Part shown: positions 6,050-14,400 of the stretch, one piece after another
How positions within the stretch are numbered: position 1 is the stretch's first letter
Layout: each line of letters begins with the position of its first letter
Source: Acidimicrobiia bacterium
GTDB taxonomy: Bacteria > Actinomycetota > Acidimicrobiia > IMCC26256 > JAENVU01
DNA length: 17,459 nucleotides
Direction of reading: 5' to 3'
NCBI GenBank assembly: GCA_025357995.1
Contig: JANYLF010000062.1
Coordinates: forward strand, 1-17,459
Made by a program: the position numbers and the translations under genes
Notes under the pieces: generated by a model
Told to the model about the DNA's origin: nothing
What the model saw: the letters and a program-made list of their open reading frames with translations, nothing else
Databases searched by the model: none

Positions 6050-7240
6050 TCAGCCCACCGCCGCCACCCGGTACACGTAGGCGCCGTCGTCGTCCCACCG
6101 TTCGGCGTCGCCGGACTGGCGCAAGTGTTCGAGATGGGCGAACGTCTCGCTCTCCGCCATGACGCCCCAGTGCTTCTCGGGGAAGAGTTCGTGGGAGAGC
6201 GCGACCACGCCGGCAGGTCCGATCGCGAGCGATGCCGCGCGCAGCTTCTCCATGCGTTCGAAATGGTGCTCCTTGATCGACTCGACCCGGCCGGGCACGT
6301 CGGCGAACGGATGACCGTGCGCGGGGAGTCCGAGGCGAACGTCGTCCAGCGAGCCGACGAGGTCGAGGGTCGCCAGGTACGAGTTGAGCGCGTCACCCTG
6401 GCCCGATCCCGCGATGTGCGGCGTGATCGTGGGGAGTACATGGTCTCCCGAGAGCAACACGCCGTTCTCCGGGTCGTAAAGACAGAGGTGATCGAGCGTG
6501 TGACCCGGCGTGTGGAGCGCCAGCCAATCGCGACCGGCCAGCCGGATCGGCGAACCGTGGCGAACCCGCCGCGTGGGATCCGGTGGTGCGAAGAGCAACC
6601 GCATCGCGCGGAACATCATGCGGCGCGACAACGGCGGGTGGGGATGCTTGCTCCCACCCCATGGGGTGGTTCCACCCCACGGCACCGACATCCGCTGGGT
6701 CTCCGTCGTGATCTCGTCGATCGCGGCGTGATCGTCGTCGTCGAGTGCGGGGAGCTCGTCGAGCGACGGCCCGTGGTAGTGCGCGGCTTCGTCGATCGCC
6801 TCCTGCTCCATGCGTTCGGCATCGACCTCACTCAGCGTCGCGCCGCCCCTCTGCAACGACCACGTGGTGAAGGCCTTGTGCGCGATGAGTGACGCGCCCG
6901 CCTCCTTCTTGATGCGCCCGGCCGCACCGAAGTGATCGGGATGCGAGTGGGTGACCACAACGGTATGAATGTCCTTCACCTTGTAGCCCGCGGACGCGAG
7001 TCGAGACTTGAGCGCCTTCCAACTCGACGGTCCGGGAAGGCCCGGATCCACCACCGCGAGCCCACGATCGTCCATGAGCCCGTACATGTTCACGTGGCCG
7101 AGACCCGGCAGCCAGATCGGAAGCTGCATGCGCAAGACGCCGGGCGCGACCTCGGTGATCTCTTCGGAGGCGCGCTCTTGCTCTTGCTTGGGAGGCCTGG
7201 GCGCCTTGGGGTCGCCCGGCCGACTCACCACATCGGTCAC
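6050..7240 (-). CDS. Metallo-beta-lactamase-fold hydrolase
   Basis: A 396-residue hydrolase with the metallo-beta-lactamase fold. The metal motif is HSHPDH (H98, H100, D102, H103), followed by HTPGH (H246), SGDH (D266) and PAHGH (H308/H310), the glyoxalase II-like arrangement. Members usually hydrolyse thioesters, esters or lactones; the substrate is unknown. Residues 1-26 are a charged, proline-rich, probably disordered tail. Between the two metal halves is an insertion with two copies of PWGG (187-190 and 193-196), encoded by palindromic DNA, then a histidine/proline-rich stretch. The start is GTG at 7240. No ribosome site is seen, but TACGAT ends 6 bases upstream, pointing to leaderless translation. 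The M20 gene follows after 42 bases. Confidence 0.92.
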   Translation of the reverse strand: MTDVVSRPGDPKAPRPPKQEQERASEEITEVAPGVLRMQLPIWLPGLGHVNMYGLMDDRGLAVVDPGLPGPSSWKALKSRLASAGYKVKDIHTVVVTHSHPDHFGAAGRIKKEAGASLIAHKAFTTWSLQRGGATLSEVDAERMEQEAIDEAAHYHGPSLDELPALDDDDHAAIDEITTETQRMSVPWGGTTPWGGSKHPHPPLSRRMMFRAMRLLFAPPDPTRRVRHGSPIRLAGRDWLALHTPGHTLDHLCLYDPENGVLLSGDHVLPTITPHIAGSGQGDALNSYLATLDLVGSLDDVRLGLPAHGHPFADVPGRVESIKEHHFERMEKLRAASLAIGPAGVVALSHELFPEKHWGVMAESETFAHLEHLRQSGDAERWDDDGAYVYRVAAVG

Positions 7241-7252
7241 CCCAGGATCGTA
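7241..7252 (-). promoter_or_regulatory. Putative leaderless promoter of the metallo-beta-lactamase-fold gene
   Basis: TACGAT on the minus strand (7252-7247) fits TANNNT and is followed by 6 bases and the GTG start at 7240. The same hexamer at the same distance precedes the PAC2 gene. The 14-bp inverted repeat at 7258-7308 lies directly upstream, where a regulator could act. Confidence 0.5.
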
Positions 7253-7257
7253 CTTCT

Positions 7258-7308
7258 CGAACTTGCGTCAAGAATCCACACCGGAGGTGGGTTATTGACG
7301 CAAGTTCG
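7258..7308. repeat. Perfect 14-bp inverted repeat with further inner pairing
   Basis: CGAACTTGCGTCAA (7258-7271) and TTGACGCAAGTTCG (7295-7308) are exact inverse complements. After one mismatch the arms continue as AATCCAC (7273-7279) and GTGGGTT (7287-7293), pairing with one wobble around a 7-base loop. The whole element fills most of the gap between the amidase stop and the metallo-beta-lactamase-fold gene. No T tract follows on either strand. It may be a terminator without a U tail for the amidase transcript, an operator for the downstream gene, or a small palindromic repeat unit found elsewhere in the genome. Confidence 0.6.
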
Positions 7309-7311
7309 GGA

Positions 7312-8736
7312 TTAGGCGGGCGCGAACTTGGGCCAGGGGCGGACGGCTTCGAGCACGGCGCCTGCCGCGAGACACAGCTCGTCTTCGAGCCGACGCGCCA
7401 CGATCTGGAGTCCACACGGCATCCCACCCACGAGACCGGCGGGGATCGACATCCCGGGTTGACCCGTCATGTTGAACGGGGCGGTGAATGGCGCAGAGAG
7501 ATACATGAGATCCACCTCGCGGCCGTTGACCTCACCGACCAACGTTCCTTCGGCCTGATAGGCGGTCGTCGGGGTGGTCGGCGTGAGCAGCAGATCGACG
7601 TGATCGAAGACCTCAGCCGACGCGACGAGGATCTCCTGACGACGGCGCACCGCGGCGCCGATGTGATGTGCGCGCAGGTGCGGCATGCCTTCAACGGAAA
7701 TCCGCGCGAGAAGGTCGAGATCGTCGAGGTTCTCGGCGCAGCGATCCATCTTCCACGCGGCCATGTTGCCGGCGCCGAGCACGCCCCACGCACGTCCCGG
7801 CTTGGGGAACGCCATCGGAACGTCGACCAGCGCCAGTCCCGCCGCCTCGATCAAGGCCTCGGCCAACGCGCGGGTCGACGCCTCGACATCGTGGTCGGTC
7901 TCCGCGTATCCCAACGTGGACGTCCACGCGACTCGTCGGCCGCGCAAGAGGTCCCGCGCCCGATCGACATCGGCGACGATCGGCTCGTACGGCGCGGGCT
8001 TCGGCAACGATGTGGGATCGGCCACGCGCGGACCACTCGTGACGTCGAGATAGCGCGCGGCGTCGCGTACCGAGCGCACCATCGGACCGCCCACGGATGT
8101 GAGGCCGGTGTCGAACGGATCGTGCATGCCACCGTGGGCGATGCGGCCAAATGTGGGCTTCATGCCGGGCAGTCCCGAGTACGCCGCCGGGATTCGGATC
8201 GACCCACCACCGTCGCTTCCGGTGCACGCCGCGAACAGTCCCGCGGCAACCGAGGCCGCCGAGCCTCCGGACGATCCACCCGGAGTCCGTTCGAGGTTCC
8301 ACGGGTTGCGGGTGATGCCGTGCAGCGGTGTCGCGGTGTAACTCGGAATGCCGAACTCCGGTGCGGTCGTGAGCCCGGCGATGACCGCACCTGCGTTGCG
8401 CAGGCCTTCGACTTCGGGGCAGTCCGCCGGCGCGATGTCGTCGCGGTACACCACCGACGCATGGGTGTCCGGGAATCCTTTCGCCTGCGCGAGTTCCTTC
8501 ACCCCCACGGGAACTCCCGCGAACGCGCCCGGGTCCTCTCCCCGCGCCACCATGGCGTCGATCTCGGCCGCGCGCGCTCGCGCGCCGTCGGCGTCGAGGT
8601 AACACACCGCGTTGAGCTCGTCGTTGCGCAGCGCAATGCGCGTCAACGACGACTCGACGAGCTCCTTCGACGTGATCTCGCCGCGACGGACCGCGTCCGC
8701 CACATCCCACGCGTCCCGTTCCCACAGCTCCGTCAT
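7312..8736 (-). CDS. Amidase-signature family hydrolase
   Basis: A 474-residue amidase of the Ser-cisSer-Lys family (related to GatA and fatty-acid amide hydrolase). The triad is visible: K80 in GVPVGVKELA, the cis-serine S155 in GGSSGGS, and the nucleophile S179 in DGGGSIRIP, exactly 24 residues after the cis-serine as in the family. The length is normal. Such enzymes hydrolyse amides or esters; the substrate is not predictable here, and the absence of gatB/gatC nearby argues against a tRNA amidotransferase subunit. The open frame extends further upstream, but the ATG at 8736 is chosen because it starts the family N-terminus (TELWERDAWDVADAVRRGEI) and gives an ATGA overlap with the stop of the WS/DGAT gene, implying coupled translation. 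Confidence 0.93.
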   Translation of the reverse strand: MTELWERDAWDVADAVRRGEITSKELVESSLTRIALRNDELNAVCYLDADGARARAAEIDAMVARGEDPGAFAGVPVGVKELAQAKGFPDTHASVVYRDDIAPADCPEVEGLRNAGAVIAGLTTAPEFGIPSYTATPLHGITRNPWNLERTPGGSSGGSAASVAAGLFAACTGSDGGGSIRIPAAYSGLPGMKPTFGRIAHGGMHDPFDTGLTSVGGPMVRSVRDAARYLDVTSGPRVADPTSLPKPAPYEPIVADVDRARDLLRGRRVAWTSTLGYAETDHDVEASTRALAEALIEAAGLALVDVPMAFPKPGRAWGVLGAGNMAAWKMDRCAENLDDLDLLARISVEGMPHLRAHHIGAAVRRRQEILVASAEVFDHVDLLLTPTTPTTAYQAEGTLVGEVNGREVDLMYLSAPFTAPFNMTGQPGMSIPAGLVGGMPCGLQIVARRLEDELCLAAGAVLEAVRPWPKFAPA

Positions 8737-10160
8737 CCGACGGCCCCCTCTTCGGCATTCAAGTGGTCGCCAGCATGCCTCAACTCTGCGAACGATGCCG
8801 AGAGGTCGGCCGCGAGGTCGTCGAGATCCGGATGGGAATCCCCGTCGGCGTAGAGGCCGAAGTGGAGGATGCCGCAATACGAGAGGATCGCCACGCCCAA
8901 GTTGAGGTTCTGGGAGAGCGGCACGATCGGATAGGCCTCGATCATGCGGGCCCCCATGCAGTAGAGCGGAACCTGCGGACCCGGAACATTGGTGACCACG
9001 AGGTTTACGAACGGCTGGCGGTGTACCAGGCGCGCCGCGAGTCCGAGCATGGTGGGCGCGGCGTACTGGGTGAGGTCGATGAGAAATGCCGCGCCGATGG
9101 CTTGTTGGCGATCCTTGAGATCGTGCGTGGTGGCAATGATCGACCGCAATCGGAGGACGGGATCCGGTTCCGCGACGGGAAGGTCGACGAACATCGCCGA
9201 CACCTGATTCCCGAGCTGGAGGCGGGCGTCGTCGGCGCGCACCGACACCGGGCATAAGACCCGCAGATGGTCGGGAAGGTCCTCGTCACGCGCCGTGAAG
9301 CGCCGACGCAGCGCGCCCGCGACTCCGGCCAAGACGATGTCGTTCACGGTGCCGCCCAGCGCCCGACGAATCGCCTTCACATCGTCGAGCGATACCTGGA
9401 CACCGACGAATCGACGCCGCGGGCCGACCGCGACATTCAAAGACGTGCGCGGTGCAATCGGCGATCCGTCCACGAGGCTGCGCAACGCGCGACCGATCTC
9501 CCCGATCCGCGCCGCCGCGCGCTCAGGCGTGCGTGCCATTCCGCGCACCGACCGCGCGATCTCGCCAGGTTCAGTCGATCGCTCGACCATCGTGTCGGCC
9601 AACAGCCGCGAACTCGACGGCCCCGCCTCGGGGATCCATGCAGGTGGCACGATCACCTCCGGGTCCCGCACAAAGTCCAACAGCACCGTGGCCACATCAA
9701 CACCGGACACGCCGTCCACGAGCGCGTGGTGCGTCTTCTGGATCAGCGCGACTCGATCGGAATCCACGCCCTCGACGAACCACAACTCCCACAACGGGCG
9801 GGCGCGGTCGAGCCGCTGGGCCTCGATCCGAGCGGTCAACGCGAGCAGCTGGTCCCACCTCCCCGGTGCGGGGAGCGCGGTGAGGCGCACGTGATACGAG
9901 ATGTCGAAGTGATCGTCGTCGATCCAGATCGGTCGACCCTGTTCCATCGCGACCGACATCAACCGCTTACGGAATCGCGGGATGAGATGCAGCCGAGTGG
10001 CGACCCGGCCGCGGACGTCGGCCAGCCGGAACCGACCCGAACCATCGAAGAACGGCCCGCCCTCGAAGACGGCGAGCGTCCCCACGTGCATCGGCGTTTC
10101 ACTCGTCTCGAGGTGCAGGAACGACGCGTCGAGCGCGGAGAGTCGGTCGTATCCCGTCAC
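8733..10160 (-). CDS. Wax ester synthase/diacylglycerol O-acyltransferase (WS/DGAT)
   Basis: A 475-residue acyltransferase of the bacterial WS/DGAT family, which transfers acyl groups from acyl-CoA to long-chain alcohols or diacylglycerol for storage lipid. The active-site motif HHALVDG (H144, H145, D149 from the GTG at 10160) is intact. RPLWELWFVEG precedes it, and the C-terminal domain carries VVTNVPGP and the PLSQNLNLGVAILSYCG block. The usual N-terminus is YDRLSALDASFLH, which supports the GTG at 10160; an in-frame GTG at 10181 would add 7 residues. At 10160 a TACCAT box ends 6 bases upstream, consistent with a leaderless transcript. The gene overlaps the downstream amidase by 4 bases and is divergent from the gene at 10234. 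Confidence 0.92.
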   Translation of the reverse strand: MTGYDRLSALDASFLHLETSETPMHVGTLAVFEGGPFFDGSGRFRLADVRGRVATRLHLIPRFRKRLMSVAMEQGRPIWIDDDHFDISYHVRLTALPAPGRWDQLLALTARIEAQRLDRARPLWELWFVEGVDSDRVALIQKTHHALVDGVSGVDVATVLLDFVRDPEVIVPPAWIPEAGPSSSRLLADTMVERSTEPGEIARSVRGMARTPERAAARIGEIGRALRSLVDGSPIAPRTSLNVAVGPRRRFVGVQVSLDDVKAIRRALGGTVNDIVLAGVAGALRRRFTARDEDLPDHLRVLCPVSVRADDARLQLGNQVSAMFVDLPVAEPDPVLRLRSIIATTHDLKDRQQAIGAAFLIDLTQYAAPTMLGLAARLVHRQPFVNLVVTNVPGPQVPLYCMGARMIEAYPIVPLSQNLNLGVAILSYCGILHFGLYADGDSHPDLDDLAADLSASFAELRHAGDHLNAEEGAVG

Positions 10161-10172
10161 GGGTCGATGGTA
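10161..10172 (-). promoter_or_regulatory. Putative leaderless promoter of the WS/DGAT gene
   Basis: TACCAT (10172-10167, minus strand) fits TANNNT and is followed by 6 bases and the GTG at 10160. If correct it fixes the start at 10160 instead of 10181. It mirrors the box of the divergent gene at 10222-10227. Confidence 0.5.
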
Positions 10173-10221
10173 CCGGCGCACCTGGCGGTGCGCGTTGGGC
10201 TCAACTCATATCGGCCCGCGG

Positions 10222-10233
10222 TAGCGTCGAACC
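10222..10233 (+). promoter_or_regulatory. Putative leaderless promoter of the gene at 10234
   Basis: TAGCGT (10222-10227) fits TANNNT and is followed by 6 bases and the ATG at 10234. There is no ribosome-binding sequence. Together with the box for the WS/DGAT gene it forms a compact divergent promoter region of 73 bases. Confidence 0.5.
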
Positions 10234-10710
10234 ATGCGCATTGCGACTGCGGTCTGGCGGGTCTCACCCGAGCTCGTCCTGGCCATGAACGAACATCTGG
10301 GGACTCCGGTCGACTGCTACGTCAATGGATCCCAGACATGGTTCACCGGCGAACCCGTGCTCGAATGGCGACTCCACCCGATCGCGGGGTACCAAGCTCC
10401 CGCGGGCGTTTCGCCATACGACCTGTGGGAGCTGGTCGTCGACGCGATCGCCGGCGGCGCCGAGCCCCATGCGCTCGCGTTGGGATCGAATTCGGTCGCG
10501 CTCGGCGACTTGTGGGAGGGACTCGAGTGTTTCCCGGCCTACGGCGACGAGCTCGAGCCGGTCACGGTCGCGCAACGCGCGCGCGAAATGCTCGGCCGCG
10601 ATCCGGACATGAGCGGCCTGGCCGATCACGACGCGATCGGCGACGAGTGGGAGCGGACCGGTGGATCGGTGTCGGTCTTCGCCCTGCTCTCGCGCGAACT
10701 CGGCGCGTAG
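10234..10710 (+). CDS. Protein of unknown function, 158 residues
   Basis: I do not recognise a family. The protein is soluble, acidic and rich in tryptophan and glutamate, with no signal peptide or membrane segment. Stretches that look conserved are VDCYVNGSQTWFTGEPVLEW (about residues 26-45), YDLWELVVDAIAGG (about 62-75) and LGDLWEGLECFPAYGDELEP (about 89-108). The coding case rests on GC-rich third positions, a plausible protein composition, a tidy fit between neighbours and a -10-like box exactly 6 bases before the ATG. It is divergent from the WS/DGAT gene and converges on the Nudix gene with 21 bases between. Confidence 0.75.
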   Translation: MRIATAVWRVSPELVLAMNEHLGTPVDCYVNGSQTWFTGEPVLEWRLHPIAGYQAPAGVSPYDLWELVVDAIAGGAEPHALALGSNSVALGDLWEGLECFPAYGDELEPVTVAQRAREMLGRDPDMSGLADHDAIGDEWERTGGSVSVFALLSRELGA

Positions 10711-10731
10711 ATCGCGCGACTCCCGCGGGCA

Positions 10732-11406
10732 TCAGCCCTCTCGCCACGGTGGTGTGCGCGGGAGATCGAAGTCGGCGGATTCTGAGCCGCCGTCGATCGC
10801 GCGGAAGGCGAGTTCGCCCCAGCGGTGCAATCCCGCGACGGGCTGGGGAAGCGCGTCACGCGCGTAGAACCCCACCGCGCGAGTCTCGAGCGGATGCCCG
10901 CGCAGCTCGCCACCGATCATCCGACAGTGAAACAAGATCGAGTACATCGGGATGTGCGCGAACCCAAGCCGCAGACCGTCGAGCACCGAGATCAATGCGA
11001 CGGGCTCGACCTCGATCCCGGTTTCCTCGTACACCTCTTTGACCGCGATCTCCGACGGCGAATAGCCGACGTCGGCCCAACCAACTGGGTACAACCAGAT
11101 CCCGCTGTCGGCGCGCTGGGTGAGCAAGATCTCGCCGCGCTCGTTCCCCACGATCGCGGCGACCGCGACTTTCGGGGTCACGTACCCGGCCACGCCTTCG
11201 CCGACCGAGCTCAGCCACTCCTCGTAGAGGGCCTCGGCTTCGGCCTCGTCCACGGCCGCGGCGCGAATATCGGCCGCGACCTTCAACACCTCCTCGAAGC
11301 GTTCGCGCTCGTAAAGGCTCTGAGTGAACCCCATACCGGTACGCGCGATCGCCGACAGGGTCTCAGCCCAACGCAGAACATCGGAGGCGGCAATTGCGTC
11401 ATCCAT
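10732..11406 (-). CDS. Nudix hydrolase with N-terminal helical domain
   Basis: A 224-residue Nudix hydrolase. The first 70 residues are a helical domain (DVLRWAETLSAIARTGMGFT and onward), and the Nudix domain follows from about residue 76 (VTPKVAVAAIVGNERGEILL). The Nudix box is GWADVGYSPSEIAVKEVYEE followed by TGI (residues 109-131). Its catalytic EVYEETG part is intact, but the first glutamate of GX5E is Y115 and the arginine is K123, as I recall for YjhB-like members with this N-terminal domain. Such enzymes split nucleoside diphosphates linked to another group, for example ADP-ribose or sugar nucleotides. The start is the ATG at 11406: any earlier start would run into the gene ending at 11448. 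A TAGGTT box ends 8 bases before the ATG, so the leader is probably absent or only 1-2 bases. Confidence 0.9.
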   Translation of the reverse strand: MDDAIAASDVLRWAETLSAIARTGMGFTQSLYERERFEEVLKVAADIRAAAVDEAEAEALYEEWLSSVGEGVAGYVTPKVAVAAIVGNERGEILLTQRADSGIWLYPVGWADVGYSPSEIAVKEVYEETGIEVEPVALISVLDGLRLGFAHIPMYSILFHCRMIGGELRGHPLETRAVGFYARDALPQPVAGLHRWGELAFRAIDGGSESADFDLPRTPPWREG

Positions 11407-11447
11407 CGCCGCGGAACCTAATCGCGCCCGCGTCGGCGAGCGCGCCG

Positions 11448-14400
11448 CTACGAGCTCCAGCTGCTCCGACCGTCGATCCACGGCTGGTTGTTCAACAACC
11501 CGGCGAACTCCGTGGGGTCGCGGGGACCGGAGAACCAGTAGCCCTGCGCGCGGTCGCATCCCAATGCCAGCAGCTCGCGGAGTTGGCCGCTCGTCTCGAC
11601 CCCTTCGGCGACGACGGACAAGCCCAACGCGTGGCCGAGGCTGACCACCGCGGCAACGATCGCGGAGTCTTCGCCGTCGATACCCAGACCGTCGACGAAC
11701 GAGCGGTCGACCTTCACCGAGTCGACAGGGAATCGCTTGAGGTAGCCGAGCGACGAATATCCGGTACCGAAGTCGTCGATGGAAAGGCTCACGCCGAGGT
11801 CACGCAACGCGTGCATCGCGCCGACCGACGATTCTTCCATCAGCACGCTCTCGGTGATCTCGAGGCACAACCGCGAGGCCATCGGTCCGCTCTGCGCGAT
11901 CACGGCCCGCACCTTGTCGGCGAGGTCGGCTTGGGCCACTTGGCGAGCCGACAGGTTGACCGCCATCGTGAACTCGGGCGAGAGCAATCCAACTTCCTCC
12001 CACCGGGCAACTGTGCGACACGCTTCCGCGAGTGCCCATTCGCCGATGGGGATGATCAGACCAGTTTCCTCCGCTAGGCCGATGAACGCGTCGGGCGTCA
12101 CGAGGCCGATCTCGGGATCGTGCCACCGCAGCAATGCTTCCGCGCCCACGCACCGTCCGTTCGAGAGGTCGATGATGGGTTGCAGGAAGAGTCGGAACTC
12201 TTCTCGTTCGATCGCGCGTTCGAGCTTCGACTCGAGATCGAGCCGCGCCGTCATCGACGAGCGCATGTCGTCGTCGAATACTTCCCATCGCGCCTTGCCG
12301 CGTTCCTTCGCTTCGTACATCGCGGCATCGGCGTCGCGGAGCAGGCCATCGGGTGTGGAATCCGGCATCGCGATCGCGATTCCGAGACTCGCGGAAAGTC
12401 GGCGATCCTCGCCGCCCACGCTCAGCGGCTGTTCGACCACGTCGAGCAGACGACGGGCCACCTCGGCCACGTGCTGGTCCGCCCGAGACGTATCCAACCC
12501 TTCGCACAACACCGTGAACTCGTCGCCGCCGAAACGCGCGACCACGTCGCTCGGTCGCATGGACAGTTCGAGCCGACGGCCCAGCTCGCGCAGCACTTCG
12601 TCGCCAGCGTCGTGACCGAGGCCGTCGTTGATGTGCTTGAACCGGTCGAGGTCCAGGAACAGCACGGCCAGACCACTCTGCTCCCGACCCGAGCGCGCCA
12701 ACGCACGCGACAGGAACTCGAGGAACAACACACGGTTCGGGAGTCCGGTCAGCGAGTCGTGATTCGCGCGGTGGGCGAGCAAGTCCTCGGCCACTTGACG
12801 TTCGATCGCGATCGCCGCGGTCTGCGAGAACATCTGCACGACCTCGCGCTCCGCCGTTGTCGGCTCGCGGGAAGTATCGAAGAACATCGCCAGCGTTCCG
12901 ATCACGCGCTGCGCGAGCGAGTCGAAGATCGGCGTCGACCAGATCCCGGCGACCCCACATCGGCCCGCCGCGGCCCGCAAGGATTCGGCGCGAGGATCGT
13001 CGGCGATGTCGAGGATCACTGCGGTCGAACCCAATGCGGCCGTTGCCCCGAACGCGTCTTCAGTCCCGCCGATCGGAATGTCGTGACACGCGTCGGCGAT
13101 CTCCATCGGGATCCTCGGACCCGCGCCCAACCGCAACCGTTGGCGAGACTGGTCGACCAAGAGGAACCCACACACCGCATCATCCACGTTGCGCTCGAGC
13201 ACATCACAGAGCGCACCGAGTGTCGCGGCGAGGGGCGCGCCCCGCGCGATCAACGTCAGCACTTTCGCCTGGTCGGCGACCAGAGTCTCGGCCCGCGTGC
13301 GGGCGGAAACGTCGCGGGTGGTCACTACCACACCGCCGACATCGGGGTCATCGGTCATGTCACGAGCGATCGCCTCGACACTCCGCCACGTCCCGTCCGC
13401 GGCGCGCAGCCGGAACCGCACCGGTTCCTGGGTCTCCCCGGCCACGTGACGACCCAACGCGTCGACCACGAAGTCCGTGTCGTCGGGATGCACGCGAGAC
13501 ATCGGGTCGGTCCAACTCTGGTCGCCCTCCACGAAGCCGAACTGCGCGAACGCGGCGGGGCTCGTGTACGCGACCTGGCCCGAGGGATCGATGATCGTGA
13601 CGACGTCGGAGAGATTCTCGACGAGGGCGCTGAGCCGAGCGTCGCTACGACGGGCCGCGTCCTCCGCCTCGACCCGCTCGGTGATGTCCCGAGCCGTAAC
13701 GACGATGCCTTCTACCTCGGGGTCGTCGAGTCGATTGTGTCCGAGCGCTTCGACGACCCGTATCCGGCCATCGGACGCGTAGACCCGCAACGAGATCGGA
13801 CCCTGGATCCCCGGCTCCGAAAAGGCGCGCCCGATGATCTCGGCCGCGCGCTCGCGGTCTTCTTCGACGATGAAGTCGAGGGCAAGCATCCCGTCGCCGT
13901 GGCCCTCGTCGAAACCCATCATCCGCGCCGCGGACGGCGTGGAGTACTTCACGCTTCCGTCGGCCGCGAGCACGGTCACGCCCTCGGCCAGGTTCTGGAC
14001 GAGGCCCCGGAAGCGGGACTCGCTCGCACGGAGTTGCTCCTCGACGGCCCGCTGGTCGCTGATGTCGTGGGCATTGATGACGATGCCACCGATGGCGGGT
14101 TCGTCGAGCAGATTCGTGACGACGAGTTCGGCGGCGCGGTACACGCCGTCGGCGCGTCGGAATCGGGCGACGAACGGCTCCGACTGTGCGCCGGTTCCCG
14201 CGGCCGCGATCTCGGCCATGCGCGCGCTCACGTGTCCGTGATCGTCCGGATGCACGATCGGGTTCGACGGATCAAACCGTGCGCCCTGGGCCATGCCCAG
14301 AAATCGAGATGCCGCCGGGCTCATGTGGCCCAGCGTGAAATCTGCTCTGACCACGATCACGAGGTCGGTGGAGTGCTCGGCCAGTGTGCGGAATCGTTGG

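Noticed and set aside
5378..6892. Long plus-strand open frame across the M20 and metallo-beta-lactamase-fold genes
   Set aside because: It spans two genes with intact catalytic motifs on the other strand and the gap between them; the translated protein is arginine-rich and has no recognisable domain.
7459..8853. Plus-strand open frame of 464 codons opposite the amidase gene
   Set aside because: The minus strand carries the full Ser-cisSer-Lys amidase signature in frame; the plus frame is its shadow.
8737..9255. N-terminal extension of the amidase frame, giving a possible 647-residue product
   Set aside because: The extension lies inside the WS/DGAT coding region, has low-complexity Arg/Pro/Gly composition, and the family N-terminus begins at the ATG at 8736.
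10722..10729. CCCGCGGG palindrome between the gene at 10234 and the Nudix gene as a terminator
   Set aside because: An 8-base palindrome with no loop and no T tract is expected often in DNA this rich in G and C.
9267..11042. Plus-strand open frame of 591 codons across the WS/DGAT, 10234 and Nudix genes
   Set aside because: It runs through three well-supported genes in other frames and a divergent promoter region; it is a shadow.
11014..11082. Nudix box lacking the first glutamate (Tyr) and with Lys for Arg, as a sign of a dead enzyme
   Set aside because: The catalytic EVYEETG core is intact, and this DVGYSPSE variant is, to my knowledge, normal for Nudix proteins with this N-terminal domain.
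11407..11559. N-terminal extension of the Nudix frame up to 11559
   Set aside because: It would overlap the C-terminal EAL coding region by over 100 bases and adds only an arginine-rich stretch; the ATG at 11406 fits the family start.
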